Below are positions 31,215-42,184 of a stretch of 64,000 nucleotides of DNA, one piece after another (positions within the stretch are counted from its first letter, which is position 1; each line of letters opens with the position of its first letter). This DNA comes from Diploptera punctata (Eukaryota; Arthropoda; Insecta; Blattodea; Blaberidae). The stretch is taken from the NCBI GenBank assembly GCA_030220185.1, contig JASPKZ010007533.1, positions 109,798-173,797 of the forward strand, given 5' to 3'. The position numbers were made by a program, and so were the translations under genes. The notes beneath the pieces were generated by a model. That model was given only the letters and a program-made list of their open reading frames with translations. It did no database searches and had not been told where the DNA came from.

Positions 31215-31425
31215 CCATCATTATCGTTAATATCATATTCACCTCATTAGATTAAGTTTAGGTTTAAGGCTTCTCCTGGCACTTCATTACCCATCGTCAT
31301 CACCCATCATATAATTATGGCAGCGTAACCCCGCTTTCCAGGCGCCCCAACCTCAGAAGTGGGTTACAATACGCCAATGCCAGGAGAGAATGCCTCAAAT
31401 GTCGAATGACAAACAGATGTCATTG
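31215..31425 (+). repeat. SINE C type-2 tail copy
   Basis: AACATCATCTGGCCATCATT, TTAGATTAAGTTTAGGTTTA, GCAGCGTAACCCCGCTTTCC, GCGCCCCAACCTCAGAAGTG, TACGCCAATGCCAGGA. Best-preserved tail copy. Confidence 0.8.
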
Positions 31426-31436
31426 AACAAAGAAAT

Positions 31437-31619
31437 GATTTGGTCCCTAAGATGAAGGAACCACTTCGTGACATTGGGCTCCAAACTGTTCTCGAGATTC
31501 TGCTGGCGTTAAGGCGGTCCGTCAGAAACATCAATAAAACAGGAGCTGCTACAGGGATACTACGACTTCCACATCGCTGGCAACGTGTTGTAGACAATGC
31601 TGGGTACTACATTGAATGA
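31437..31619 (+). pseudogene. Mariner-type transposase C-terminus
   Basis: An uninterrupted 60-codon reading ends at TGA 31617-31619: DLVPKMKEPLRDIGLQTVLE, LRRSVRNINKTGAATGILRL, PHRWQRVVDNAGYYIE. The FPxMKxxLRG...INxxGxxxGIxRLPxxWQxVVxxxGDYIE pattern is that of the C-terminal end of mariner-type DDE transposases of insects. The catalytic domain is absent. The last dozen codons are part of the first unit of the 116-base minisatellite that follows. Confidence 0.8.
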
Positions 31620-33086
31620 TTGTAGAAGTTTCACAGGCCTGTCCTTGTACACTAGTAATAAATAAATAGTTGTCACTATTAAAGTTATATTATTGTAGAC
31701 GTGTTGTAGACAATGCTGGGTACTACATTGAATGATTGTAGAAGTTTCACAGGCCTGTCCTTGTACACTAGTAATAAATAAATAGTTGTCACTATTAAAG
31801 TTATATTATTGTAGACGTGTTGTAGACAATGCTGGGTACTACATTGAATGATTGTAGAAGTTTCACAGGCCTGTCCTTGTACACTAGTAATAAATAAATA
31901 GTTGTCACTATTAAAGTTATATTATTGTAGACGTGTTGTAGACAATGCTGGGTACTACATTGAATGATTGTAGAAGTTTCACAGGCCTGTCCTTGTACAC
32001 TAGTAATAAATAAATAGTTGTCACTATTAAAGTTATATTATTGTAGACGTGTTGTAGACAATGCTGGGTACTACATTAATGATTGTAGAAGTTTCACAGG
32101 CCTGTCCTTGTACACTAGAAATAAATAAATAGTTGTCACTATTAAAGTTATATTATTGTAGACGTGTTGTAGACAATGCTGGGTACTACATTGAATGATT
32201 GTAGAAGTTTCACAGGTCTGTCCTTGTACACTAGTAATAAATAAATAGTTGTCACTATTAAAGTTATATTATTGTAGACGTGTTGTAGATAATGCTGGGT
32301 ACTACATTGAATGATTGTAGAAGTTTCACAGGCCTGTCCTTATACACTAGTAATAAATAAATAGTTGTCACTATTAAAATTATATTATTGTAGACGTGTT
32401 GTAGACAATGCTGGGTAGGCCTACTACATTGAATGATTGTAGAAGTTTCGCAGGCCTGTCCTTGTACACTAGTAATAATTAAATAGTTGTCACTATTAAA
32501 GTTATATTATTGTAGACGTGTTGTAGACAATGCTGGGTACTACATTGAATGATTGTAGAAGTTTCACAGGCCTGTCCTTGTACACTAGTAATAATTAAAT
32601 AGTTGTCACTATTAAAGTTATATTATTGTAGACGTGTTGTAGACAATGCTGGGTACTACATTGAATGATTGTAGAAGTTTCACAGGCCTGTCCTTGTACA
32701 CTAGTAATAAATAAATAGTTGTCACTATTAAAGTTATATTATTGTAGACGTGTTGTAGACAATGCTGGGTACTACATTGAATGATTGTAGAAGTTTCACA
32801 GGCCTTTCCTTGTACACTAGTAATAATTAAATAGTTGTCACTATTAAAGTTATATTATTGTAGACGTGTTGTAGACAATGCTGGGTACTACATTGAATGA
32901 TTGTAGAAGTTTCACAGGCCTATCCTTGTACACTAGTAATAAATAAATAGTTGTCACTATTAAAGTTATATTATTGTAGACGTGTTGTAGACAATGCTGG
33001 GTACTACATTGAATGATTGTAGAAGTTTCACAGGCCTGTCCTTGTACACTAGTAATAAATAAATAGTTGTCACTATTAAAGTTACA
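31584..33086. repeat. 116-base minisatellite, 13 units, from a mariner 3' end
   Basis: CGTGTTGTAGACAATGCTGG recurs at 31584, 31700, 31816, 31932, 32048, 32163, 32279, 32395, 32517, 32633, 32749, 32865 and 32981. Period is 116 except one 115 and one 122 (GGCCTA-type insertion near 32417). Units are about 98-99% alike. Each unit holds the final codons of the transposase (QRVVDNAGYYIE equivalent), its stop and about 80 bases of 3' flank ending GTCACTATTAAAGTTATATT. No spacer diversity, so not CRISPR-like. Confidence 0.95.
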
Positions 33087-33903
33087 ACCTAGGTATATTG
33101 ATAATATATTTCGTTAATTTGTTCAATATTTAGTACAATAACTTCAATAGATTTAATAGAATCCATGACAGAAATATTTTTGCAAAGGATTTAAATCAGT
33201 TTTCGGTTTGTTTTTAAACTCTATCATGCGGGAGAAGTAGGCTACTAGATGCGGCCACAAAATGTGAAAATTGTTTCACAATGAGCTTGGCATGTCATTT
33301 GTTTTCACAAGGGCTGTTGTGTGAATGCAAATTACTTGGGCACACTACATGTGCGCCATTGTCGTGTATTTATAACAAAAAAAACTGTTACAGTATAGCG
33401 TAGGTTCACAAACGCAATTCCACATCTTTGTGTACGATCGGCTGGATAACACAGAGTAATTGCCAGCAACATGGATGAGATTGTTAATATCAAGTGTTGA
33501 TAACAAAGGGGATGGAGGGTGGGTGTTAGGAAATTGGCCATCAAACTCTGGCATAGTGACATTATCGCTGCACTACAGTTCATCTCAAGCTACTCGCACT
33601 ACAATGCTTCTCTTCCAAGTCTATAGCTATACGGTAATGTCCTCTTAAGCCTTGCTATTTGGAGGACTATTAACTAATTTTCGGGCATTTTTAATGTGCG
33701 TCTGTTCTTCATAAATCGAGTTAATGCTTAATAGCATTGTTATTTATGTATTTATTTATAAACAGGTTTACAATGTAATAAAACATTTTCTTGTGCTCAA
33801 AGCTTTTTAAATTTTTATCTTCTTCCTCCATTTTTCTCTATCTTCCCATTCCAATTCTTCCAGACCTATCGCCCTCATACCCCTTCTTTATATCAGCCAT
33901 CCA
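33087..33903. other. No supported gene
   Basis: 33190-33660 is less AT-rich and has overlapping 62-83 codon frames on both strands with no motif. 33795-33900 minus may be a LINE scrap but is too degraded to assign. Confidence 0.5.
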
Positions 33904-33934
<31 letters not shown>

Positions 33935-34010
33935 CCTTATTTTAGCTGGCAGTGTTAAGGCCATAAGGCCTTCTCTTCAACTCAACCAGCGAATTATACA
34001 AAAATTACAT
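33904..34010 (-). repeat. (AAT)n plus LINE 3' end motif
   Basis: Ten AAT units (33904-33934) next to AGTGTTAAGGCCATAAGGCC and CTTCTCTTCAACTCAACCAG, the reversed LINE terminus motif also seen at 16.34 kb. 34011-34309 holds nothing recognised. Confidence 0.7.
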
Positions 34011-34309
34011 ACATATTACAATTTTAAGATATTATTAAAATACAGACTAAACAAAATACAATGATGATGTGATCTAATACTACCTAATACTAACAAAAAC
34101 ATAGAATATAATAAAATTAAAATGATATGAAATAAAGTAAGTAGCTTCCTAGATTATTATTTATAGAATGATGTATATAGTTGTTATGCAGTTAATGTTT
34201 TCATTGTGTCGAACTTAAGATATCAGTTAATTTGGATTTAAATAATGATAGCGATTGACAGTCCCTACATGACTGGGTACGGTAAATCTAGGTCAACCTC
34301 TCTTTCATT

Positions 34310-34860
34310 TCCCAAGTGGAATCCATTCCAAAGCTTGTCTGGGTAATTTTTTTTTTCTGGCATTCTACTATATGACCATACCATTCTAGTTTTCTGTATC
34401 TCACAAAATCCAATATTGAATTTTGGAAGAATTCTTATTTTTACTTATTATATATTTTTTTACTTTGGAATTTATCCACAATACATTGGTTTTCCCTCAC
34501 ACTCAGGAAATTCACCTTCTGAAGTTGTAGCGGTCTTGAACATCCTCATCTGTAAGTCCCAGTTCACTTATACTTTTTCTCACATCGTCCATCCAACCTT
34601 CTTTAGGTCTTCCTTTTATTCTGTTCCTATATATTTTCCACTTAGCACATTGTGCGCAATTCCTGATTCCACTTCAAGATCTTCTAAAGGACTCTATTGG
34701 ATGCCATTCTCTTGAGATATCCATACCACCTTAATTGTCTCTCTGTATAACATTTCTTTCAACTTTATTTTACTAATTTCAGCGTTTCAATGTTTTTAAA
34801 TCTGGAATTTTTTGATCTTCTCCAGCAATCCGTCTATGTTGCTAATTACTTGTTAGCTTG
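34310..34860 (-). pseudogene. LINE C-terminal relic, minus strand
   Basis: Minus pieces read GRPKEGWMDDVRKSISELGL and TDEDVQDR, preceded by WGGMDISREWHPIESFRRS-like sequence. The GRPKxxWxDDVxxxxxxxGL...DR pattern is a LINE C-terminal end. Several stops. Confidence 0.7.
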
Positions 34861-34949
34861 ACACCTTTTAATTGTCCATGTGTCTTATATTTTACTTATA
34901 CATACATAATTAAAATATGACAAATATAAAAAATATTTATCAATGAATG

Positions 34950-35905
34950 TTACGTGTAGATAAACGGTTCTCAGATACTTTTGAAATTCACAATGGATTA
35001 AAGCAAGGAGCTGCTCTATCTCCTCTACTTTCAATGTTATACTAGAGCATGCCATCATAACTTTAGAGTATGAAGAAGGCATACACTCAATATTATTAAT
35101 AAGCTGCTATTTTATACTGATGATGTAGTATTATTTGGCTCTAGCGAGCACATACTAAGGGCCAATACGTACACTCTATTGAGTAACGCTAAAAAATTGG
35201 AACTGGAAGTAAACGTCAATATAATAGCAATATGGTCACACATATAAATACATTATACAATGCAAATGGACAGATGAGGAAAATTTTTAAGAAATGGCTG
35301 AATTGAAATAACTAGGACAATAATTAAAATCAGGAATGAGGGGAACAAACATATTGAACATAGGTTCAATTCTCAAAATGCATGTTATTATGCATTACAA
35401 GTATTATTTTCCCAAATTCTCTCAGTATACGTTACATTAAAATATATACATATAATTGTCATTATCCCAGTTACATACTATGGATAGGAAACATGGGCTT
35501 ACCTAAAGGCAGGAGAAAAGATTACGATTATTTTAGAATAAAGTTCTTAGGAAAATGTTAGATCAAAGTGAGACGAACCGACAGGTCAATGGAGAAGACT
35601 GCATACAAGAGAGCTACGTGGTCTTTATGGGAAATCCGATATAATAACGGATAAATCTCTACACTACGATGGCCAGAACATGTGGCATGAATTGGGAATA
35701 GAAGATGGTCATGGAAACTTCTTGTAGAAAACCAGAGGGAAAGAGCCCAGTTGATAGACCAGGAATGAGGGGAGAATAATATTACCATGATTTGAGAGAG
35801 GTAAATTATACAGGGGATGATTGGAAGACCTTGGCTCAATATACGGATATATGGAGAGCTTATGCTCATGCAGTTATGAGCTTAAGAGTTCGATAGTGCC
35901 AGTGA
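34950..35905 (+). pseudogene. LINE family W, RT core to 3' end, degenerate
   Basis: RT motif HNGLKQGAALSPLL (about 34990), palm motif FYTDDVVLFGSS at about 35110-35145 (YADD changed to YTDD), then LGLEVN-like, and the C-terminal domain in broken frames to AGTGCCAGTGAGTTTGTTG near 35905. This is the only plus-strand W copy here reaching into the RT core. Numerous indels. Confidence 0.85.
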
Positions 35906-35944
35906 GTTTGTTGTTAACATGAACACTTTAAATAAATATGTTAG

Positions 35945-36015
35945 TTATAAATAATAGAATAGATTTATTTAGCCTCGTGGAGTTAAGGCAATTTGGCCTT
36001 GTCTTCCACTCACCA
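35945..36015 (-). repeat. LINE 3' end motif
   Basis: TTAGCCTCGTGGAGTTAAGG, TGTCTTCCACTCACCAGGCC: reversed terminus motif. Confidence 0.5.
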
Positions 36016-36838
36016 GGCCAAACATATGTTACATTTAAATACAAAAATCACAATAACAGTACGTACTTAACAATTAATTATCTCGTCAAACCGAACAATA
36101 ATGAAAACTATTGGTCGCCCAGCGGTCGAAATTCGACCACAATTCACTAAATTTTGTCACAAATATGTCATTATGGATTATTTTTCGATTTATTTTAAAA
36201 ATACGAACGATAGGAAATATGTAGTCATAGCTTGGCTAAGCCATATTTAAAAAAAACAATAACGCGTCATTTGTATACTACTAATGCTATTTAAATTTGC
36301 ATTTGGCCTATTATTACATACGTATGTATGTGTACGGAAATATATATCCCTTCCTCTTTGTCTCTCACTCAAACTCGTCAGTGTTCTATGTCGAGGCATA
36401 ATGGAAATAGGTGCGAATATGTAAATATAAAAAATGTAATGAAGTCACATAAACAAAGATTAGACAAGGTTTAATTTAAATTTAAATAATAAAATATACT
36501 CATTTTTTTAAACAACTAATATTATAAATACGCGAGAGTTAGTCAATTCACATTGCTGATGCACAATTTTCTTTTTACAACAATGCATTTTCAGTATGAA
36601 CATAAACAAATGAATGAGTAATACACATAAATTTCGTAGAGACAGTTCATTTTATTTTTTTATTTAATTTGTTTGTAACACATATTATACATAAATGTTA
36701 TTTTTCTGCACTCCTTCTCTATATGAACTTCAATTATGCCAAATATCACACTCCTCCGTGCCCGCAATCTGCTTAAAAAGGGATACAAAGTTTTACCTTC
36801 ACGTATTAATATATAGATATTGCCTAATAATACAATAA
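36016..36838. other. No gene recognised
   Basis: AT-rich, no open frame of note. Confidence 0.6.
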
Positions 36839-36839
36839 A

Positions 36840-36990
36840 ATTAAATCATCATCATCATCATCACTCCAGGGATTAGGCAATTGCCCGTTCCGACTTCATA
36901 TTGCATCAGCCCAACGTCTTCTAGGTCTTCCAACATCACGCCTTCCTCTTGCTTGATAATTTCTGGCTAACAATGGATATCTCTCCTTAC
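36840..36990 (-). pseudogene. LINE C-terminal relic with (GAT)n tail
   Basis: Minus reading gives ERYPLLARNYQARGRRDVGR, PRRRWADAI and NPW, then a GAT run (36846-36863). GRPRRRWADA is a LINE C-terminal landmark. Confidence 0.65.
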
Positions 36991-37229
36991 TCCGGATAAA
37001 ATTAAATACAATTAAAATTAAACTAATGTAATAATTTATACTCAAAGGAATCTACTATACATAAGAAGAAAAGAAAAAATATATACAAAGAAAGTGATAA
37101 ATTCTAATGGATAAATCTATCGCTTATATATAAGGCATTAGGTAAATATATTGACAATTCTTAATATTATTTTTATTAAATAATGAAAAAAATTATAAAT
37201 TGTTAAAAAAGTAATATTAGTCAGTTGTT

Positions 37230-37735
37230 TCTGTTAATAATTTTATTTTCAATTTGCTACTGAAATATGGTAAATTTTTTGCAGCCTCTGACATAGGATG
37301 GAAGAGAATTCCATGTTCTAGCAAGATAAACTGTTTTAGATTTCGAATAATAGGTAGTGTGATGAGGAGGGATATAAAGGACACTGTGCTCAAGGGATCG
37401 GGTATCTAATTTATGTGTATCAGAGAGTCTAGTGAAGCGTTTTGATAAATAATAAGGTAATGATGTGTGTAGTATTTTATAGAGAAGACATAGGGAATGT
37501 ATGGTTTTTGCGATCTTGTAGACGAAGCCATGACAATTGTTCCAGGGATGGTGTAACGTGATCAAATCCGCGATTATCACAAATAAATCGTACGCAAGAA
37601 TTATGAACTCGTTGAAGTATTTGGGTAAGAACAGTATTTTAGGTCAGTAAAAAGAGTATCACAATAATCAAAATGGGGCATTGCAAGTGTTTCTACTAAC
37701 ATTTTCCTTAGAAAACAGTATTTTACATATAAATA
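37230..37735 (-). pseudogene. LINE C-terminal region (Jockey/CR1-like), minus strand
   Basis: Minus frames read LRKMLVETLAMPHFDYCDTL, then an open 107 codons (37257-37580) with IHSLCLLYKILHTSLPYYLS, RFTRLSDTHKLDTRS, TYYSKSKTVYLARTWNSLPS and YVRGCKKF. HFDYCD, LLYKILH and ARTWNSLP are landmarks of the C-terminal region of many arthropod CR1/Jockey-like LINEs. Confidence 0.82.
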
Positions 37736-37743
37736 TGATGATT

Positions 37744-38128
37744 AATGACGTAGTCCATTGTTGAGCCATAGCCTCTCCTTTGTCAGGAGTTTATAGACCA
37801 AGTTCATTTTAGTTACGTTATTTTCCCAAAGATGGCATGATTGTAATGCGGTCAACACGCCGACTCAATGAGACATCTAGCAGGCAACTAAGGCATTACT
37901 AGGATGTATGAGATCCGAAATTTTTGCTTAGAGGCCTCTTTGTCAGGCTTAAGAATCATTTAAGTGCATGAAAATCTTTAGACTTGGGACCCACAGCTTA
38001 AAGTTCCTACCGGAGGACTTAGTTCTTGGATTTTTCCATCCTAAAACATACATCAACTGCGGCCGGGTTTGAACCCGCGACCCTCGGAACCACAGGCAAA
38101 GAGCATAACCACTAGTTCGCTGCGGCCT
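37744..38128 (-). mobile_element. SINE A copy, full length
   Basis: From AGTCCATTGTTGAGCCATAG to head CGGCCGGGTTTGAACCCGCG and CCACTAGTTCGCTGCGGCC. Best B-box of the family (GGGTTCAAACCCGGCC on the minus strand). Confidence 0.92.
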
Positions 38129-38500
38129 ATTACTTATAAATAGGCCTATATGGACGAATATTTTATAATTTTTAAATACTCGTGGCATTAAAATAATAAG
38201 ATAACACTATTGTAGAACTTTGAAAAATATTGTCAATTTGTATTTGAAATAGATGACCGGCAGCTCCTGATTTCAAGTTGTAGTAAATTCCAGTACGGTA
38301 GAGAGAAATTATAAAAGAACAACAATAATAATGAAATATCCTATGATTCCGTATGTTTAATATTTCATTGACTCGAAATCTAGTGTTGTCGTTGTGATTG
38401 GTGTACAGAGATGAAAGCGAGGTGACAGTTATCTGGAGTTAGAGGTGTCAATAATTTCGAATTTGTTTGAAGAAAGATTTTTTTAATTTTTGTATTTCAT
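38129..38500. other. No gene recognised
   Basis: AT-rich. Confidence 0.5.
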
Positions 38501-38504
38501 AAGT

Positions 38505-39180
38505 AGCTAATACCCGGCGTGCATTGCTACGCCTAAATAAATTAAATGCGTTTTTTAGTTGAATAAGTCAAAATAAAATGAATTATACATTTATATCATA
38601 ATTATTTTAGATACCCGTGCTGATTATCCGGCGTTGTTTTGTAATATACTTACCCCGATCTTTTTGGCATAAATAAGCTAAAAGACAAAAATGGTTATTG
38701 AGAGTTATCCATAAAAGGATACCCGCTGTGCGCTACCTATGCTTGCCCGGGATTCTAGTCATCCCAATCTTCTTGACGTCAATAAGCGGAAATATAAAAA
38801 TGGATATTGTGAGTTATCCGTAAAAGATATAGCCTACATATTCTGTCCGGGACTTTGTTTGTAGATTGTTTTAGATAATCAATTCTGTATACATTAATTT
38901 GGTGCATATGTTATAGTTTAGGCAGCGTAAGCCATTTAAGCGTCCAAAAAGTTCCGAAAACACGTTCTTCTCTACAAAGGGTGATTTTTAGGTGTGAAGG
39001 GGTTGAGTATTAGAACTCTCTTATAGCCTAAAACCATCCCGGGAAATTCCTGAACATTTTTAAAAAAACCCATCACAAACGGATGAACGGTGTGGCAGCG
39101 CATAAAGGGCAAACAGGCAGACATACATTTATAAAAATACACACACACATATATATATGATATGATATGAAAAGAAAAAT
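38505..39180 (+). repeat. Interspersed repeat of the CCCGGCGTGCRTTGCTACGC type
   Basis: Starts TACCCGGCGTGCATTGCTAC and holds an internal pair, AATAAGCTAAAAGACAAAAA..GAGTTATCC (38665) and AATAAGCGGAAATATAAAAA..GAGTTATCC (38784). It ends in CCTAAAACCATCCCGGGAAA, AACGGATGAACGGTGTG and GGGCAAACAGGCAGACATAC. The closing 'accaaacagacagac' style is typical of tails of RTE/SINE-type repeats widespread in arthropods. Family name not assigned. Confidence 0.6.
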
Positions 39181-39182
39181 GA

Positions 39183-39265
39183 ATGCTTGAGTCGGGATTT
39201 GAACCCGAGTCTCTAAACTCTGTAGGTTCAGCGCTGTAACGACCTGAGCTACGTAAGTATTCCAA
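39183..39265 (-). mobile_element. tRNA-like head, SINE F
   Basis: Reverse complement has TAGCTCAGG-like A-box, TACAGCGCTGAACC, and B-box GGGTTCAAATCCCGACTC. A member of the tRNA-like repeat cluster 39.1-40.4 kb. Confidence 0.7.
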
Positions 39266-39297
39266 TTCAAACATACATTTTTTTTTATATAGCTATG

Positions 39298-39684
39298 TAG
39301 TATTCTCAATTCACACAAGAGGTAGCGGAAATTCGTTCCAACTGATATCTAGTGGCTAACATAACAGTTAAGCAAATTTTTAAAGAGAATATTTACTGTA
39401 TAGCAGTAACGCTTAGATGTTATAACTATATTTTTGACATTTGCCTTCATTGCTTCACGCTTACTTTAGAGACTCGGCTTCAAATCCCGAGTCAAGCATT
39501 AATTTTTCTTTTCATATCATATTTGCCTTCATTGCCAAATGTCAAAAATATACTTATAACATCTAAATATACAAGCGTTACTGCTATAAAGTAAATATTC
39601 TCTTTAAAAATATGCTTAACTGTTATGTTAGCCACTAGATGTCAGTTGGAACGAATTTCTGCTACCTCTTGTGTGAATTGAGAA

Positions 39685-39690
<6 letters not shown>
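39298..39690. repeat. Long palindrome of SINE F bodies
   Basis: Left arm 39298-39456 and right arm 39524-39690 are near-perfect inverted copies (about 160 bases: CACACAAGAGGTAGCGGAAA against TTTCTGCTACCTCTTGTGTG; GCCACTAGATGTCAGTTGG against CCAACTGATATCTAGTGGC). The spacer of about 68 bases includes a partial tRNA-like B-box end (CAAATCCCGAGTCAAGC). Confidence 0.85.

Positions 39691-39733
<43 letters not shown>
39689..39733. repeat. (AT)n microsatellite
   Basis: About 22 AT units at the right foot of the palindrome. Confidence 0.95.
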
Positions 39734-39736
<3 letters not shown>

Positions 39737-39756
39737 GTATGTTTGAATTGGAATAT

Positions 39757-39899
39757 TTGGGTAGCTCAAGTTGTTAGAGCGCTAAACGTACGGAGTTTAG
39801 AGACTCGGGTTCAAATCCCGACTCAAGTATTCATTTTTCTTTTCATATCATATTTGCCTTCATTGCCAAATGTCAAAAATATAGTTATAACATCTACAT
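39757..39899 (+). mobile_element. tRNA-like head and body, SINE F
   Basis: GGGTAGCTCAAGTTGTTAGA (A-box) and CGGGTTCAAATCCCGACTCA (B-box), then CATTTTTCTTTTCATATCAT and the body GCCAAATGTCAAAAATATAG. Interrupted at 39900 by a SINE C; the sequence resumes, inverted, at 40216. Confidence 0.8.
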
Positions 39900-40215
39900 A
39901 TATCCATCCATAGTAATTCTGTCCGAGGGCAGATCCTTCACTGCAATCATAGCATTTTATGCTATGCTTGCAGCTTTACTAGGGAATTATAGGTGTGATG
40001 AGCTTCCCGTTGCTTTTCACACGGTGAAGGATGATGATGATGATGGTCATATGACTTCGGGGACCGTTTGGGCCTTAAAGTTTTCCTGTCATTTGTCTTA
40101 CAGGTGAGGAAAACCCCCGATAAAAGCCTCACCCAGAAAAACTGCCCCGACCGGGATTCGAAAACGGGCCCGCTGCGTGACAACGCAGCACGCTACCTCG
40201 AGGCCATAGCGGTGG
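39900..40215 (-). mobile_element. SINE C inserted with 10-base target duplication
   Basis: Full-length type-1 SINE C (CATAGTAATTCTGTCCGAGG to GCACGCTACCTCGAGGCC). The target ACATCTACAT is present on both sides, at 39890-39899 and 40216-40225, a clean target-site duplication. Confidence 0.93.
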
Positions 40216-40395
40216 ACATCTACATGTTATAACTATATTTTTTACATTTAGCAATGAAGGCAAATATGACATGAAAAGAAAAGTAAATGTCTGAGTCGGG
40301 ATTGTTTGTGTTAGGATTCCTGAGTAGCTCAGATGGTTAGAGCGCTAAACGTACAAGGTTTAGAAACTCTGGTTCAAATCCCGACTCAGGCATTT
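40216..40395 (+). mobile_element. SINE F inverted body and tRNA-like head
   Basis: 40216-40300 is the inverse of the body before the insertion (GTTATAACTATATTTTTTAC, GCAATGAAGGCAAATATG). Then 40322-40394 is a good tRNA-like fold: acceptor CCTGAGT pairs with ACTCAGG, D-arm AGCTCAGATGGTTAGAGCG, anticodon stem CTAAAC/GTTTAG and T-arm CTGGTTCAAATCCC. The seven-base loop GTACAAG would give anticodon ACA. The repeat context argues against a functional tRNA. Confidence 0.75.
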
Positions 40396-41038
40396 ATTTT
40401 TCTTTTCATGTTATGTATATATATATAGATTGTTTCATATCCCGTATTTATGAAAATATAAGAAATGAAAATATTTAAGTGAAATAATTGTTACAATAGA
40501 ATGACCCATATAGTGATTTGAATGCGATTTCCTGTATGAAGGCACAGGGAAGCGAAGCTGGAATGAGAGACTGTAGCTTGGTGACACGGAATATCTCTAC
40601 TGCTAGTTATAAGGATCTTAACATTGCTCTGGAGTCTACAATTCAAATAGAGGAGACCCAAGTTGTCGGTGTGTAGAATGGAAATTATACAATCGCATAA
40701 TTGAAATGCTCGTGTACGGCGTGTGGTCTAACATGCAGGAGCGAACATGTTAGAATATCACCTCTATAATCTACGCAAATTAGCGTAATTGTTTGACTAA
40801 TTTCAGAGCGCATGCTTATACTCTTTTGTTATCTGTATAACAAGCTAATGAAACTAAAATGTAATTGTATTTATTCCACTTCTACCCTCCGACGAATAAA
40901 TTATTGTTTTTCCTGAAGATTTGATAAAACATTAAAATTTTTGGTATTATCATTAAGGAAAAATAAAAAATGCAGCGTAATTAAAAGATCAATGTTCAAA
41001 TTTTAATTGTGGATTTCATAAAAAAAAACAAATAATTA
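40396..41038. other. No gene recognised
   Basis: AT-rich, nothing identifiable. Confidence 0.5.
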
Positions 41039-41138
41039 AAATGGTATGGTCATGTAAAAGAATGGCAGAAGCCAGATTCCCAAGAAGAATACTAGAATGG
41101 GTGCCTCTTGGTACAAGAGGAAGAGGACGGACAATAAA
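41039..41138 (+). pseudogene. LINE C-terminal scrap
   Basis: Reads KRMAEARFPRRILEWVPLGT, RGRGRTI. The RMxExRxPRxILEWxPxGxRxRGRP signature belongs to the C-terminal end of a common insect LINE. Abuts the foldback element. Confidence 0.75.
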
Positions 41139-41142
41139 TAAT

Positions 41143-41600
41143 AGTTTTAAAAAACTAAAACAACACGCTTTATTAGAAAACCGAACTAAAAATGAAAAAT
41201 AACTTTACTTTCCAACACGCTTGGGATAAAAATTAAAGTGGTCAACAAACAAATCATCTCCAACACATTTAGAATAAAACTATAGTTATCTACAAAAAAT
41301 ATAATTTTACCATCAAAAGTGTGGGGGTGCTTTTTATGGTTTTTACATTTTGTTCTTAGAGACTTTACTTTTACCAATATCTGTTTATTATCAAATATAT
41401 TAATTGATATAGAGCACCCCACGCTTTTGATGGTAAAATTATTTTTTTTTTGTAGATAACTATAGTTTTATTCTATATGTGTTGGAGATGATTTTTTTGT
41501 TGACCACTTAAATTTTATCCCAAGCCTGTTGGAAATCAAAATTATTTTACTTTTTTAGTTCGGTTTTCTAATAAAGCGTGTTGTTTTAGTTTTTAAAATT
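41143..41600. mobile_element. Foldback/MITE element, copy 2
   Basis: Same element as 9985-10453 with better-matched arms: AAAACAACACGCTTTATTAG / CTAATAAAGCGTGTTGTTTT at the ends, about 170-base arms, loop about 95 bases (ATATCTGTTTATTATCAAAT). Confidence 0.9.
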
Positions 41601-41624
41601 ATATTTTTTTTATTTTTTAGTTTC

Positions 41625-41712
41625 AATATTTTACAGAATAAGATAAAAATGTAAATATCTTTAAATTTGATACTATTGTAGTATGAGCTAAAAGTAATAC
41701 TCTTCTAAAAAA
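41625..41712 (+). repeat. Repeat shared with 11011-11099
   Basis: AATATTTTACAGAATAAG to AGTAATACTCTTCTAAAAAA; near identity with the copy 560 bases downstream of foldback copy 1. Confidence 0.85.
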
Positions 41713-41795
41713 TGCTCCCAGCCGGATTTGAACCAGCGACCTATGGATTACTGATTATAAACCACTACAGTTCACCGCTCTACCAACTGAGCTGT
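41713..41795 (-). mobile_element. tRNA-like sequence (SINE head)
   Basis: Reverse complement: CAGCTCAGTTGGTAGAGCGG (D-arm/A-box) and TCGCTGGTTCAAATCCGGCT (T-arm/B-box). The acceptor 5' strand does not pair with the 3' GGGAGCA, and the anticodon arm is too long, so it is a degenerate head, not a tRNA gene. Confidence 0.7.
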
Positions 41796-41837
41796 TACAA
41801 AGATTGACAAAAAAGTCGACAAGTTTTCATTTTTTTT

Positions 41838-42150
41838 TTATTTTCTGATGATTCTGGCCAGGATTTTAGAAACAAAATATGAAATTATTGTATTGTCACG
41901 GGTCCTTTACAAGTATACAAAGTTTCAAGTCGATCCAATGTTTCTAAGTGGGTGAAAATCGCGTTCAAAGATTCCGTAACATAGATACAAAGACACTTTT
42001 TTTATTTTCTGATGATTCTGACAGGAGTTTAGAAACAAAAATGAAATTATTGTATTGTCACTGGTCTTTTACAAGTATACAAAGTTTCAAGTCGATCCAA
42101 TGATATTAAGTGGGTGAAAATCGCGTTGAAAGATTCCGTCACATAGATAG
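41838..42150 (+). repeat. 164-base tandem duplication of a SINE/LINE-like tail
   Basis: TTTTCTGATGATTCTG starts at 41841 and 42005. Each unit holds CAAGTATACAAAGTTTCAAG, GTCGATCCAATG, GTGGGTGAAAATCGCGTT and AAAGATTCCGT.ACATAGAT. It ends with GATACAGGTCAAGCTAATAT, a widespread arthropod repeat tail. Confidence 0.8.
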
Positions 42151-42184
42151 ATACAGGTCAAGCTAATATAAAGCGGGTGAAAAT

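Noticed and set aside
31584..33086. CRISPR-like array
   Set aside because: Units are contiguous 116-base near-identical tandem copies with no variable spacers, in a eukaryotic context.
40322..40394. Functional tRNA gene (also 41713-41795, 42921-42988, 43215-43283)
   Set aside because: Folds are imperfect or sit in repeated units with shared bodies, and anticodons are unusual for the implied isotype. Best explained as SINE heads. A covariance-model score would settle it.
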